Source: Thalassia testudinum
Lineage: Eukaryota; Streptophyta; Magnoliopsida; Alismatales; Hydrocharitaceae
Length of the DNA: 64,000 nt
Reading direction: 5' to 3'
Assembly: GCA_037157565.1 (NCBI GenBank)
Contig: JAZHRO010000036.1
Coordinates: 133,602,501 to 133,666,500 of the forward strand
Each line of letters starts with the position of its first letter. The stretch's first letter is position 1. This document shows positions 11,440-20,950 of the stretch, piece after piece. Position numbers and translations under genes: made by a program. Under the pieces are notes generated by a model. The model made no database searches. It was not told where the DNA came from and was given only the letters and a program-made list of their open reading frames with translations.

Positions 11440-11912
11440 TCCAAGCAAAGAGGACGAGATTCTCCTGCTCCTCCTAGGTCAGGTCGTTGAAGTCGAGTGA
11501 CGACATGTCCACATCTGGCGAGGACTCCCCTTCGGAGCTTGACTCGGCCCTCAACGAGGAGTTACCCAACTCAGAGCTCACCACTGAGGTCTCCCATCCT
11601 CCTCCCTTGCTCCTGCCGAGGTCCACGCAAATGGCCTACGGCTTGGCATCCACGGAGGAGGCGAGGGCATTCGTTGAAGTCAAGCCATGGCGATCCGAGA
11701 AGTTAATCCTGGCGTCATCGCCGCAAAGCATCGAGGTAGCCTGGTCATAGGTGAACGTGGCCTCCTTGGCGATGTCGAAGGTGCTGAACCAGAGGTGGGT
11801 ACGGTTCCTCCAGCAAACATTGTGGTGGGTGAAAACTGTCATCTTGGTCGTCGAAGAGGATGGTGTTGGAGGAGTCGTCGAGGGCCCTTGACCTGAGGAG
11901 GCAGAGGCTAAC
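11440..11912 (-). pseudogene. AP2/ERF-domain transcription factor pseudogene (fragment)
   Basis: One minus-strand frame runs from about 11910 to 11440, broken by stops at 11636-11638 and near 11477. It encodes a Ser/Thr/Pro-rich lead-in, then RTHLWFSTFDIAKEATFTYD and MLCGDDARINFSD, which match the C-terminal half of an AP2/ERF domain (the W-LGTF-AEEAA-AYD-A-RG-A-LNF pattern). An acidic, Ser-rich tail with SSSEGESSPDVDMSSLDFND follows. The first half of the domain (YRGVR...WAAEIR) is not recognisable: the region reads HHNVCWRN at that place. AP2/ERF proteins bind GCC-box or DRE DNA; this copy cannot encode a working domain. It may be a decayed gene or a captured fragment. It sits between a MITE and the Tekay-type element. 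Confidence 0.65.
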
Positions 11913-12213
11913 GTGGGTACTTGCGGGTTTGGCTCTGCTAGGTGAGAAGGAGGATAGGGCAGGTGCTCAAGAGACTAGAGGCTACATGTGATGCAAGTAA
12001 GCTACATCGAACCTCGACACCATCTCCCCTTTCCCTCCTGCTCCTCTCCTCTCCTCGTGTAAGCACTTCTGTGGCTTTCCTTCTTCTCCAGAAATGGTAG
12101 AGAGGAGAGGAGATCACAAGGGTTGGTCCCAGAGGAGGGTACCCATGGAGTTGTGAGGTGGAGAAAGGATCGAAGTGGTTGTGGTGATGTTGGGGAGGAA
12201 GAGCGAGAGGAAG

Positions 12214-15200
12214 TGTTATGACCCTATTCCCGAATCCCTATGAGACACGAGAATCAGACCGACTCGACTGATCCCAAGACCCAGTCGTCCAACGAGAAAG
12301 TAACCAAAAGAGCAATAAAATAAACCACATTCACCATGTATATACTAGCAGTAACAAAATATAGCAGTAAAGAAAAGAAATACTACAATATACACCACCA
12401 CAACAATAAAGAAGTAAACATGTACATAAACATGAAGCTTACAATAAAAAGAGTACAGGAGTAACAGAACTACTCACTACAATAGAAAGAAAAGTACAGT
12501 GGGTACTACACAGGTAACACTACTGGGCTCTACTAGGCCCAACACCCTCTGTGACTGTTCGATCTTTCGCTTTTAAGTCGGTTGCAGTTTAATGTGGTGG
12601 AAAAATCGACTGATCAATATTTAAGAAGAAATAGCCACTCGCAGAGGAGCGGGTCGTATCCACAGGGAGGCAATGATGTATTAAAATTCTCACCAATTAA
12701 AAACATTCGTTTGTAGTTAGTTTGGACAAGAATCAAGCCAAAATTGCCTTTAGATTAAGGTTTAAGCAAGAAACAATGCTGGAATGGCAATTATGAGAAA
12801 CTAGAGGATATTTTCCGCAATGCAGAATCAATAAAATATCATTAAAAAGTGACAATGGCAGAAAATGTAATTTCTAATTGACGGTTTACTGTAGCAAAAC
12901 AGGGGAATTTTTCCCCTTTGTCTTGCGCAACGAGGAGCGGATGGCCGGGCGCGGGAAGCTCGGAGAAAGTCCCTTGGACCAAGAGCTTCAAATCGGTGGT
13001 GGTGGCGAGTCGCGCGGCGGCTGGAGGTGGCCGAACGAGCTCCGGCGGAGGTGCTGCAACCGGTGAGCATGCGCGGCCTGTTGGCGTGAAGTCTGCCACG
13101 CGCTGCTGCTGTGGGGGTGGCTGCTGCTGCTGGCGTGGGCACTGCTGCGGCTGGCATGGGCACGGGAGCGCAGGCGTGGTGAGCGCTGGTCTGCAGGTGC
13201 GGGGAAGAGGGCGCTGCTGGCGGTTCTGCGAGCGCGGGCGTGGTTGGACGGGTCTGCAGGAGTTGGAGGATGGCGTGGGTTGGTTTGCAGCTGTGCGCGG
13301 GTCTGCAAGCGTGTGGAGAGCGCTGCAGCCAGTGAGCGCGTGGAGATGGGCGCGGTTGGAGGGTGCAGGCGCGGTTGAGGAGGGTGTGCGTGGTTGGAGG
13401 GTGCAGGCGCAGTTGGACGAGTCTGCAGGCGCTATTAAGGACGGTTGCGGTGGTCTGCAGGAGCGGGGAAGAATGGTTGCGGTGGTCTGCAGGCGCGGGG
13501 AAGGGCGTGGGCTGCTGGAGGTGAGCTGGTGGCTCTGTAGGCGCGGGAAGATTGGAGGTGGACTTCAGACGTCCAGGAAATTTCTCGGATGTCTTAAGTT
13601 ACTGAAAGGGGTGGTTGACGGTTGTTGCGGCGGTGGTGGTTGGCAACGATGGCGAGGGAGATGCACGCTAAGGTGCTCACGGTGATGCGGACGAGCTCCG
13701 GATGGCGGTGTGGCCTGTCACACCACACGCCCACGGTGGTGGAGACTCTCCACTAGAGTAGAGGCCGGCAGTATGGAGTGGAAGAGAGAAGGTCTCTCTG
13801 CACAGTGGTGGGTCGGTGGTGGAGGCCTCCCGAGCTCGGCTGCCTCCCTCCTCCTTTTGTAGTGGCCTGCACACATTTGAAATCATCCGCCCGACCAGAT
13901 CCACCACATCCGCTCTCCCTTGAATGGGTTCTTCACTGCGGCCGTTCGGTGTTGGAGCGGCAGCCATCCGTTCCTGCAAGAAGATGAATAAATAAAATAA
14001 TATTAAAATATTAGGGCCATTTATATACAGACCCTCAACTTTTATGTTAATAAAAATAATGTACCTAATTGGTTATCTAATTAGATAAATGTCATTCTAA
14101 GCGAATTCTAAATGCACTTAAAATATGAATGCAATGCATGGATTATGTAATTAAATTAATACTATGAATTAATCTATTTACATCCTAATTTATACTAAAT
14201 AAATGTTGGAATTAACATAATGTGTAGGCACTTAAATACTTAAATAGCCCACAACTATGGGCTAATCACTCTGCAGCCGTCGACTCTGGCTGCTCAACAC
14301 CTGGTCCTGAAAAGGTAACAAAGGTGACATGTAAGCGAAACGCTGAGTAGAGTAGCAACCCAAAAGCTAAGAAAATAGTAAGGTGGACAGTAGCTGTTAT
14401 ATTCTTAATCTCTTCCTTTATTTTTTTCCCATTTATTTATTATTGAATTATTTCTCAGATCTTTCTCTTGATCTTGAATGTTCCTCGTGAGAACGATCTT
14501 GATTGCAGTCTTTTCCAAAAAGTAGAAGTAACACGTGGTGCTCTCCTGGCCGGGAGAGTCCCCCATGGTGGTCCTACCCTCAATCAACCACCCCAAGGTC
14601 GCTGACAGACGTAACGGTGACTACGTCATGCGCGATAAACGCACAGGTAGCTACCCCGCATTGGCACGCGGTCAGTCGTTTCCGTTAACCCCTTCATAGT
14701 AACCAAACAGCACAGAACCAGTATAGGGCAGAGCCCTCTCAGTAACAGAAGTCCAACCCCTTCATAGTAACCAAACAGGGGTCTCGCACCTCCACAGTCC
14801 ACGCACCCTCGCCTGACTACCCTGGTTTGCCCAGTGGGCCTAACAAGTCGGTGTAGGAGGGCTAGCAGAACCCCGGGGCCCGTGGGGTAGCTAGTGCTCT
14901 CTCTACACTAGTAGCTCTCCTCGGTACTGTGTACACGAGGGCCAAAAGTGGGTACAAAGTGGTCAGACCCAACCCCGGGTCCCTGGGGCGGCTAGCTCCA
15001 CTCTGCACTAAACAGGGGGGGATAGTCGCTCTCCTTGGTACTCCGTACTCAAGGGCCAGCTCACTTCCCCAATTCTATTCCATTCACTTTTCAAGAGTTC
15101 TACTCCTAATTCCCCGTAGGGTTTATGCTCCTTTAACTCAGCCAATTTAGGTTTCATCATTTCAGCTTTATATTCATATAGCCCAGGTTCTCAACCGTAA

Positions 15201-16645
15201 TTATTCATTCATAAACAGGCAGCTGTTAACCAATTACAGGCAGTTATCGTTTCCTTTCTACTTTTCCAAGACTGCAGTGTATATATATTCAATCTAGTTT
15301 TCTAGTCCTAAGATTCATGCCATACCCTAGGATCTATCATTCAATCTAGTATTTCATTCCTAGGGTTCATGCAATACCCTAGACTCTATTAATTATTTCA
15401 CAAGTGCATAATTTTTGATAAATAATTGAAAGGGCCACTCTACCTGCAAAATCGGGAATACTGGGGGAGTAAATGGCAAGCCCGCGCACCTCCGCAACCC
15501 CCAGAGCCACAACGGAACGGGGTCCTAACACAGGGATCAAGTACAAGGAGCTACTTAGAACAACATACAATTACTGTAAACGGGTAGAGGAACTAAATCT
15601 GAGAAGAACGAGACTTGAAATGCAGAAAACGGACTCCGAACGAACACTAAACGGGTCAACAATGACAAGTCTGCCCAAAATCAGACGTCTGGCACTTCTT
15701 CCAGACGTCTTAAATGATAACTCAGGTCATAACTTGATCTGCGCAGATCCTCAGACGTCCAGAAGCCCGCTGGACCGTCTGGACTTAGTTTCCAGACGTC
15801 CGACTGTCACTCCGGACGTCTGGAGACCCTCCCCGTCGTCTGGTGCTGTGCCCAGATGTCCGATCTGTGTGGGATGGCATGCCCTTGCGCCTTCTCGAAC
15901 AAGTCCTGCACACACACGCGCCCGTTCTCAACACGAAAGGATGTAGAAGACTTCGGCGAAACGGCTGCATGGCCGTACACGCGAAAGAAGAAGAAAGGTA
16001 AAATATCGTACCTTTCAGACGTCTGGACCTTCTTCCAGACGTCTCCTGCGTCGTCTGGACGTATGTCCAGATGTCTGATTCTGAAAAATTTTCCCAAAAT
16101 CAGGACCTCCTTGCCCTCCGCCCGCAGCGCACAGCCATGCCGCGTCGCGCCCGCGTGCTGCCTAAGCTGCAGCAGCTCCTCCCCAGCACTACGCGCCTGT
16201 TGGGCAATCGCCGGCCGGCCCTGGCTGCTCCGGCGAGCTCGCAACCTCGCGACCGAGCTCTCTCTCCCTCGCAACAACTCCTCCTCCCCACGCACTCACA
16301 GCAGCCGCTGTGGCTGCCCTCGCCCGCTCACGCTCTCGCTGACAGGAAGAAGAAGAAGGCGGTGGAGTGAGGGTGAGGGGGAGGAGAGGGGTATTTGAAG
16401 GCTGCCGAGGGGAGAGAGAGAGAGAAAAGGCTGCGTCTGCAGGGAGGAATGAAAGAGAAGAAGGAGGGCAGCGGGTGCAGTCTGCGCGTGTATGCACGCA
16501 GACGCGAACCCATACGCCAAAAAAATTTAATTCCAGACGTCTGGGAAGGCTCCTAGATGTCTGACCAGATGTCTAGGAAGGATCCCAGACGTCTTGACCA
16601 CTTCCCAGACGTCTCAAACGATGTTTGCTGCCCCGGGTTATAACA
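12214..16645 (-). repeat. 3' LTR of the Tekay-type element, interrupted by a solo LTR
   Basis: 12214-12551 and 14269-16645 align with the right LTR at 20951-23655. The gap is the nested solo LTR at 12552-14268. The segment at 15660-16620 carries many copies of a CAGACGTCTGG-like palindrome. It contains two copies of a 52-bp tandem unit (from 15288), against three in the partner LTR. A 21-bp patch from the 14755-14778 region is also present at 14684-14705, where the partner LTR has different sequence. Confidence 0.85.
12552..14268 (-). mobile_element. Solo LTR, family B (Athila type), nested in the Tekay-type LTR
   Basis: It begins TGACTGTTCG, ends GGGCTAATCA, and is flanked by the duplication CTCTG at 12547-12551 and 14269-14273. 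The conserved block 'gtatccacagggaggca' near 12656 is the U5 signature also seen at about 38655 in the B2 LTR, and places the LTR on the minus strand. The GC-rich stretch 12940-13690 has an irregular tandem theme 'gtctgcaggcgcgggg'. The 255-codon plus-strand frame at 12918-13685 is a low-complexity product of that stretch. Confidence 0.87.
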
Positions 16646-16727
16646 ATATAACAAACTCAAAGGAAGTTTCGTCCCCGAAACTTGCGCTAACTAGGGTGCG
16701 GGAAAGAACGATATATACATAAAAAAC

Positions 16728-17290
16728 TCAAAGAGGACCGAAGCCGGTCCAAAAAGACATACCTGCGAAAAGCTCTGGGTATCGCTCCCACATCACCGCC
16801 TAAGGCTCCCAGGTAGCCTCCTCGTACCGCTGGCTCCTCCACAAAACCTTCACCAGGGGTACTTGCTTCCGTCTCAGACTGCGGACGGCCTTGTCGAGAA
16901 TCTACACTGGCCGCTCGGGGTAGGTCAGGTCGTCGCCCACCTCGACTCTCTTGTGACTCAAAACGTGACTGGGATCGGCGACGTACTTTCTGAGGTTGGA
17001 CACGTGGAGCACGTCGTGCACACCAGAAAGCTAGGGAGGAAGGGCTAGCCTGTAAGCAACGGGTCCAACCCACTCCAGGACCTCAAAGGGCCCCACGAAC
17101 CTCGGCACGAGCTTCCCTCTCACCCCAAATCGCTGCAGGCCCTTCATGGGCGAATCGCGAAGAAAGACGTGGTCCCCAACCTCAAACTGCACCTCTCTGC
17201 ATTTTCGATCTGCGTAGCTCTTCTGCTTGCTCCTAACAGTGTGGAGTCACCTGTGAATCTGCTCGACTACCTCCTGACTCTGCCGGATCA
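16728..17290 (-). pseudogene. Integrase C-terminus and chromodomain, Tekay type (core missing)
   Basis: Reading downward from 17290 the frame gives QSYAD-like KSYADRKCREVQFEVGDHVF, then RFVGPFEVLEWVGPVAYRLA and VHDVLHVSNLRKYVADPSHV, the usual C-terminal part of chromovirus integrase. The chromodomain follows at about 16801-16905 (ILDKAVRSLRRKQVPLVKVL, then YEEATWEP). It is thought to steer integration toward modified histone. Stops interrupt the frame at four places or so. Directly upstream, near 17285-17293, the sequence jumps from the start of the zinc-finger region (LLRELLTEA) to this C-terminal part. The whole D,D(35)E catalytic core, about 200 codons, has therefore been deleted. Confidence 0.8.
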
Positions 17291-17292
17291 GC

Positions 17293-18716
17293 CTCAGTCA
17301 AGAGCTCTCTCAACAGCTCCTCGTCTCTGGGAACACACAACCGTCCTCTCATACGCAACACCTGGTCTGTAAAAGAGAAGTCCCCCATGTCTCCGGACAG
17401 TACTCTGTCACTCAAGGACTGCAAGTACGGGTCGGCCATCTGTCCTCTGATGATGCGATCTATCAGCTCTGGCCTCGTCTGTCGTGTCACAATCACTGCC
17501 CCACAGTGCCCCCGTAACTCTAGGGGTCGCCAACTGCCCATCTCCTCCAAGAGGCTCCAACTCTGCACCTGTAAACTGGCCAAGTGTGCGGGCGTCTTCC
17601 AGCTCAAGGCGTCAGCCACCACGTTAGCCTTTCCCGGGTGGTAGGAAATGCTGCAGTCATAGCCCTTCAGGAGCTCCAACCAACGTCTCTGTCTCATGTT
17701 GAGCTCCTTCTGATCAAACAGGTATCTGAGGCTCTTATGATATGTGAAAATCTCGAAGGTCTCACCGTACAAGTAGTGTCTCCTTGTCTTCAGCGCGAAG
17801 ACGATAGCTGCCAGCTCTAGGTCGTGGGTAGGGTAGCTATGCTCATGGGGCTTCAGTTGCCGCGAAGCGTAGGCGGCAACGTGATCGCTCTGCATGAGCA
17901 CACCCCCTAACCCCTGCAAAGAGGAGTCCGTGTACACAACGAACCCGCCACTACTGTCTGGGATGGTGAGCACGGGAGCCGAAGTCAGCCTCTCCTTCAG
18001 CTCCTGAAAACATGCCTCACAGGCGTCTGTCCAAGTAAAGGACACGTTCTTCCAGGTCAACTGTGTCATAGGATGTGCAATTTGTGAAAAGACCCTGATA
18101 AACCGCCTGTAGTAGCCTGCCAGTCCCAAGAAACTGTGAATTTCAGTAACCGTGCGCGGTCTCTCCCACCTGAGCACTGCCTTGACCTTCGCTGGGTCCA
18201 CAGCCAAGCTATTCCCAGAGATCACATGACCTAAGAAGGTCACCTCCCTCAACCAGAACTAGCACTTGCTGTATTTGGCATACAGCCTATGTCGTCTGAG
18301 TGTGTCCAGAACCATCCGCAAGTGCTGTCCGTGTTGTGTCTGATCTCGAGAATAGATGAGCACATCATCAATGAATACCACCACGAACTAGTCCAAGTAC
18401 GGTCTAAACACCCGATTCATCAAGTCCATGAAGGTAGCGGGGGCATTGATCAGCCCAAACGGCATGACCAGAAACTCATAGTGTCCGTACCAGGTGCAGA
18501 AGTTGTCTTGGAGACGTCTGCCTCCTTGATCCTCAACTGGTGGTATCCAGACCTCAAGTCGATCTTGGAGAATACCGTGGCACCTCGCAGCTGGTCAAAC
18601 AAGTCATCGATCCTCGACAGAGGATATCTGTTCTTGATGGTGACCCTATTCAGCTGTCGGTAGTCCACACAAAGGCGTAGGGTACCATCCTTCTTTACAA
18701 ACAGTACCGGGGCTCC
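17293..18716 (-). pseudogene. Reverse transcriptase and RNase H, Tekay type, broken
   Basis: RT motifs appear in order: [40 protein letters not shown], then after a frameshift near 18480 [15 protein letters not shown] and [11 protein letters not shown] (the catalytic YxDD box as FIDD). Stops lie near 18390 and 18262. From 18252 a long frame gives [22 protein letters not shown], and the RNase H domain with [11 protein letters not shown] and [11 protein letters not shown]. In RNase H the usual TDH-SL box reads TYHKSL, so an active-site Asp is lost. The frame ends at the integrase zinc-finger start. It would have copied the element RNA inside the capsid, but cannot now. Confidence 0.85.
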
Positions 18717-19592
18717 CTAGGGAGACACGTTGGGCCTCACAAAGCCCTTCTCCAAAAGATCCTGCAACTGAGACTTGAGCTCTCGCAGCTCAAGTGGTGT
18801 CATCCTGTATGGTGCTGTGGAGATGGGGCTGGTCTCTGGTACTAGTGAGATCTCAAACTCGATCTCACGCTCGGGCGGTAGTCCTGGAAACTCGTTTGGG
18901 AACACGTTGGGGTATTCTCTGACCACCAGGATACTCTGGAAGTTTGCCACAGGGCTGGACTCTACCACCACACAAGCTAGGAAGCCCTCACACCCCTGGC
19001 TCAAAAGTCTCGCCGCCCGAAGTGCAGAAATGCACCTGAAGCCTCCGTCCACTGGCTGCCCGTGGAACTCGAAAGAAGGCAACTCTGGTATGGAGAAGAC
19101 GATCTTTCTCTCAAAACAGTCCACCAAGGCGTGGTAAGCGGACAGCCAGTCCATCCCCAGAATTACGCCAAAGTCCTCCATCTGTATCATAATTAGGTCA
19201 GCGGGAAGGCTGTGTCCCCCAATACTGACCTCGCAACCAGTGTACACATCCTCAGCAACAAATAGCTGACCACTCGGACCTCTGATCACGAACGGCTCCT
19301 CTAACAGCACACAATCCTGCCCCAAACTAACCGCGAAGCTGGAGGCGACAAACAAGTGCGTAGCATCGGAATCGAAAAGCGTGTAAACAAGTCTGCCGGA
19401 AACTGAAACCATACCTGCCACCACTGATCCCGAAGCTCTGAAATCCCCGTGTGTTAGGGCGTTGATACGCCCCTCAGCCCTAGGTGCGAACGTAGCAGCC
19501 ACACTCTGCGTCGGACGGGTAGCTGCTGGCCGGTACCTCCCCATGAGTGTTGTCCTCCTCCTCGCGCCTAGAACCCGCGGCCTCCTGCTCAC
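18717..19592 (-). pseudogene. Aspartic protease region, Tekay type
   Basis: The frame holds the retropepsin-like domain: YTLFDSDATHLFVASSFA, where the canonical active site DSGAT reads DSDAT, then LGMDWLSAYHALVDCFERKI. It leads into the linker PNVFPNEFPGLPPEREIEF that precedes RT. The Gly-to-Asp change in the active-site triplet would probably kill cleavage of the polyprotein. The frame ends with a stop where RT would start (SPWGAPVLF with the W codon changed to a stop near 18718). Confidence 0.82.
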
Positions 19593-19629
19593 CCTCCAGT
19601 GCTCGGTGCGGGAAGCATCTGCTGACCTC

Positions 19630-20766
19630 CTGCCCTAGACTGGCAGTCCCTCCTGATGTGGCCCGGCTGGCCACATTGGTAGCAGAGGGGAACCCGACTC
19701 CCGCCCTCAGTGGGCCCCTGCTGTTGGCTGGGCGGGGGTCCGGTGCTAGTAACTACCCCTATCGAGGGCCCCCAAAGGCCGCTGATGGCTCTGCAAAACG
19801 TGACGGCTCTCCTGCGGGTGCCACGTGTCTCCTCTCTCGCCGGCCCTGTGAGAAGTCTGGCTGATAGGGCCTCTTCCGCCCGCTGTCAGTATCTCACGCA
19901 GACGGGTTAGTCTCTTCGTATGTCATAGCTGCCTCCACCACCCTCGAGAACGTAGGTAGCTTCAGGGGTTTGACATACCCCCAAATCGCAGGCTGGAGCC
20001 CCTCGGTGAACCTCCAAAGGCGCTCCTCGTCAGTGGCCACTGTTGTCACTGCAAAGCGAGACAGCTCCAGAAAACGCATGCGGTACGCGCTCACGGTCAT
20101 TGTCCCCTGGCGGAGAGTGTGGAAGTCCCGCCTCCTCTGGTCCTGCCATGTCTGGGGAAAGTACTGCTCGCAGAAGAGGGTGACGAACCAGTCCCAAGTC
20201 AGCTCATCCCTCTCCTGTTCCCTGACCGCTGTCCACCACCTGTGTGCTACGCTCTCCAGCTAGTACGTGGCAAAGGCCACCCGACACTCCACCGGGGGGC
20301 GAAGGGTGTCAAAAACCTTCTCGATCTGCTCGAGCCAGTCCTCCACCTCGGTCGGGTCCTCATCCCCCTTGAAGGAGGGGGGCTTCAACTTCCGGAACTG
20401 TCCGAAAAGCTCGAAGTGGCGCTCCAGTGGAGATGTTGGTGCACCTCCAAGTAAAGAAGCCTCGTGCACAGAAGTGTTGGAGGAAAGTGGGGGCGGTGGC
20501 GGCCCACCCCCTCCCCCACATCCAGCGCCACGTCTGTCGCGTGGTCCCATAGAGGACTCCCCCTCCGTAGCCCCAGGGAGAGGCGCTCGAGGCGGCGGGT
20601 GGAGCTCCTCTCGCACTATGTCTCGTATCAGCTGGGCGAGGTCCTAGGCCTGAATGCCCGAGAGCAGTGGCTGGTCTACTGAAACGTCGACCTCAACACG
20701 CCCACCCCTCCGACCTCGTCCTCGGCCGTGCCCGCGACCCGCCTCGCTAGGCCGGCGTCGAGGCAT
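19630..20766 (-). pseudogene. Gag (capsid and zinc knuckle), Tekay type, broken
   Basis: The ATG complement at 20764-20766 opens MPRRRPSEAGRGHGRGRG, the Arg/Gly-rich start usual for Tekay gag. A Pro/Gly tract follows, then the retrotransposon gag domain (FKGDEDPTEVEDWLEQIEKV, WWTAVREQERDELTWDWF, FLELSRFA). A CCHC zinc knuckle CYQCGQPGHIRRDC lies at 19643-19684. Stops occur after IQA, after ATY (20260-20262) and after NPSA (19894). A frame change separates the knuckle from the protease. Gag would form the particle and bind element RNA. Confidence 0.82.
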
Positions 20767-20935
20767 CTCCTGCAAGGAGATGCGAAAACAGAACGGAAAC
20801 ACGTCAATATGGAACGATATCTAACGAAGAAGTCTAAGAGCTTATGTCAAAATAAATGTTGTGGTGCCTACTCTAGTTACAGACACGTGAATTGGTTATT
20901 TTCCAGTCAGTTGGTTCAGTTCTCGGGACGACCTT

Positions 20936-20947
20936 GCTCTGATACCA
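20936..20947 (-). other. Primer-binding site, initiator tRNA-Met
   Basis: On the minus strand the sequence is TGGTATCAGAGC, the complement of the 3' end of plant initiator tRNA-Met. It lies three bases inside the 5' LTR edge at 20951 and fixes the element's orientation. Confidence 0.92.
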
Positions 20948-20950
20948 TCT

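Noticed and set aside
12918..13685. 255-codon plus-strand open frame rich in Gly, Trp, Cys and Arg
   Set aside because: It lies entirely in the GC-rich tandem theme of a solo LTR. Its composition follows the repeat, and frames on the other strand are open as well.
15807..16520. Several overlapping frames of 100-180 codons on both strands
   Set aside because: All fall in the Tekay LTR. The CT/GA-rich and CG-rich composition opens many frames at once, and the copy at 22850-23611 does not conserve them.
17387..19137. Plus-strand frames opposite the Tekay pol region (for example 18289-18663, 18775-19137)
   Set aside because: They are shadows of the minus-strand RT and protease frames, whose motifs are clear.
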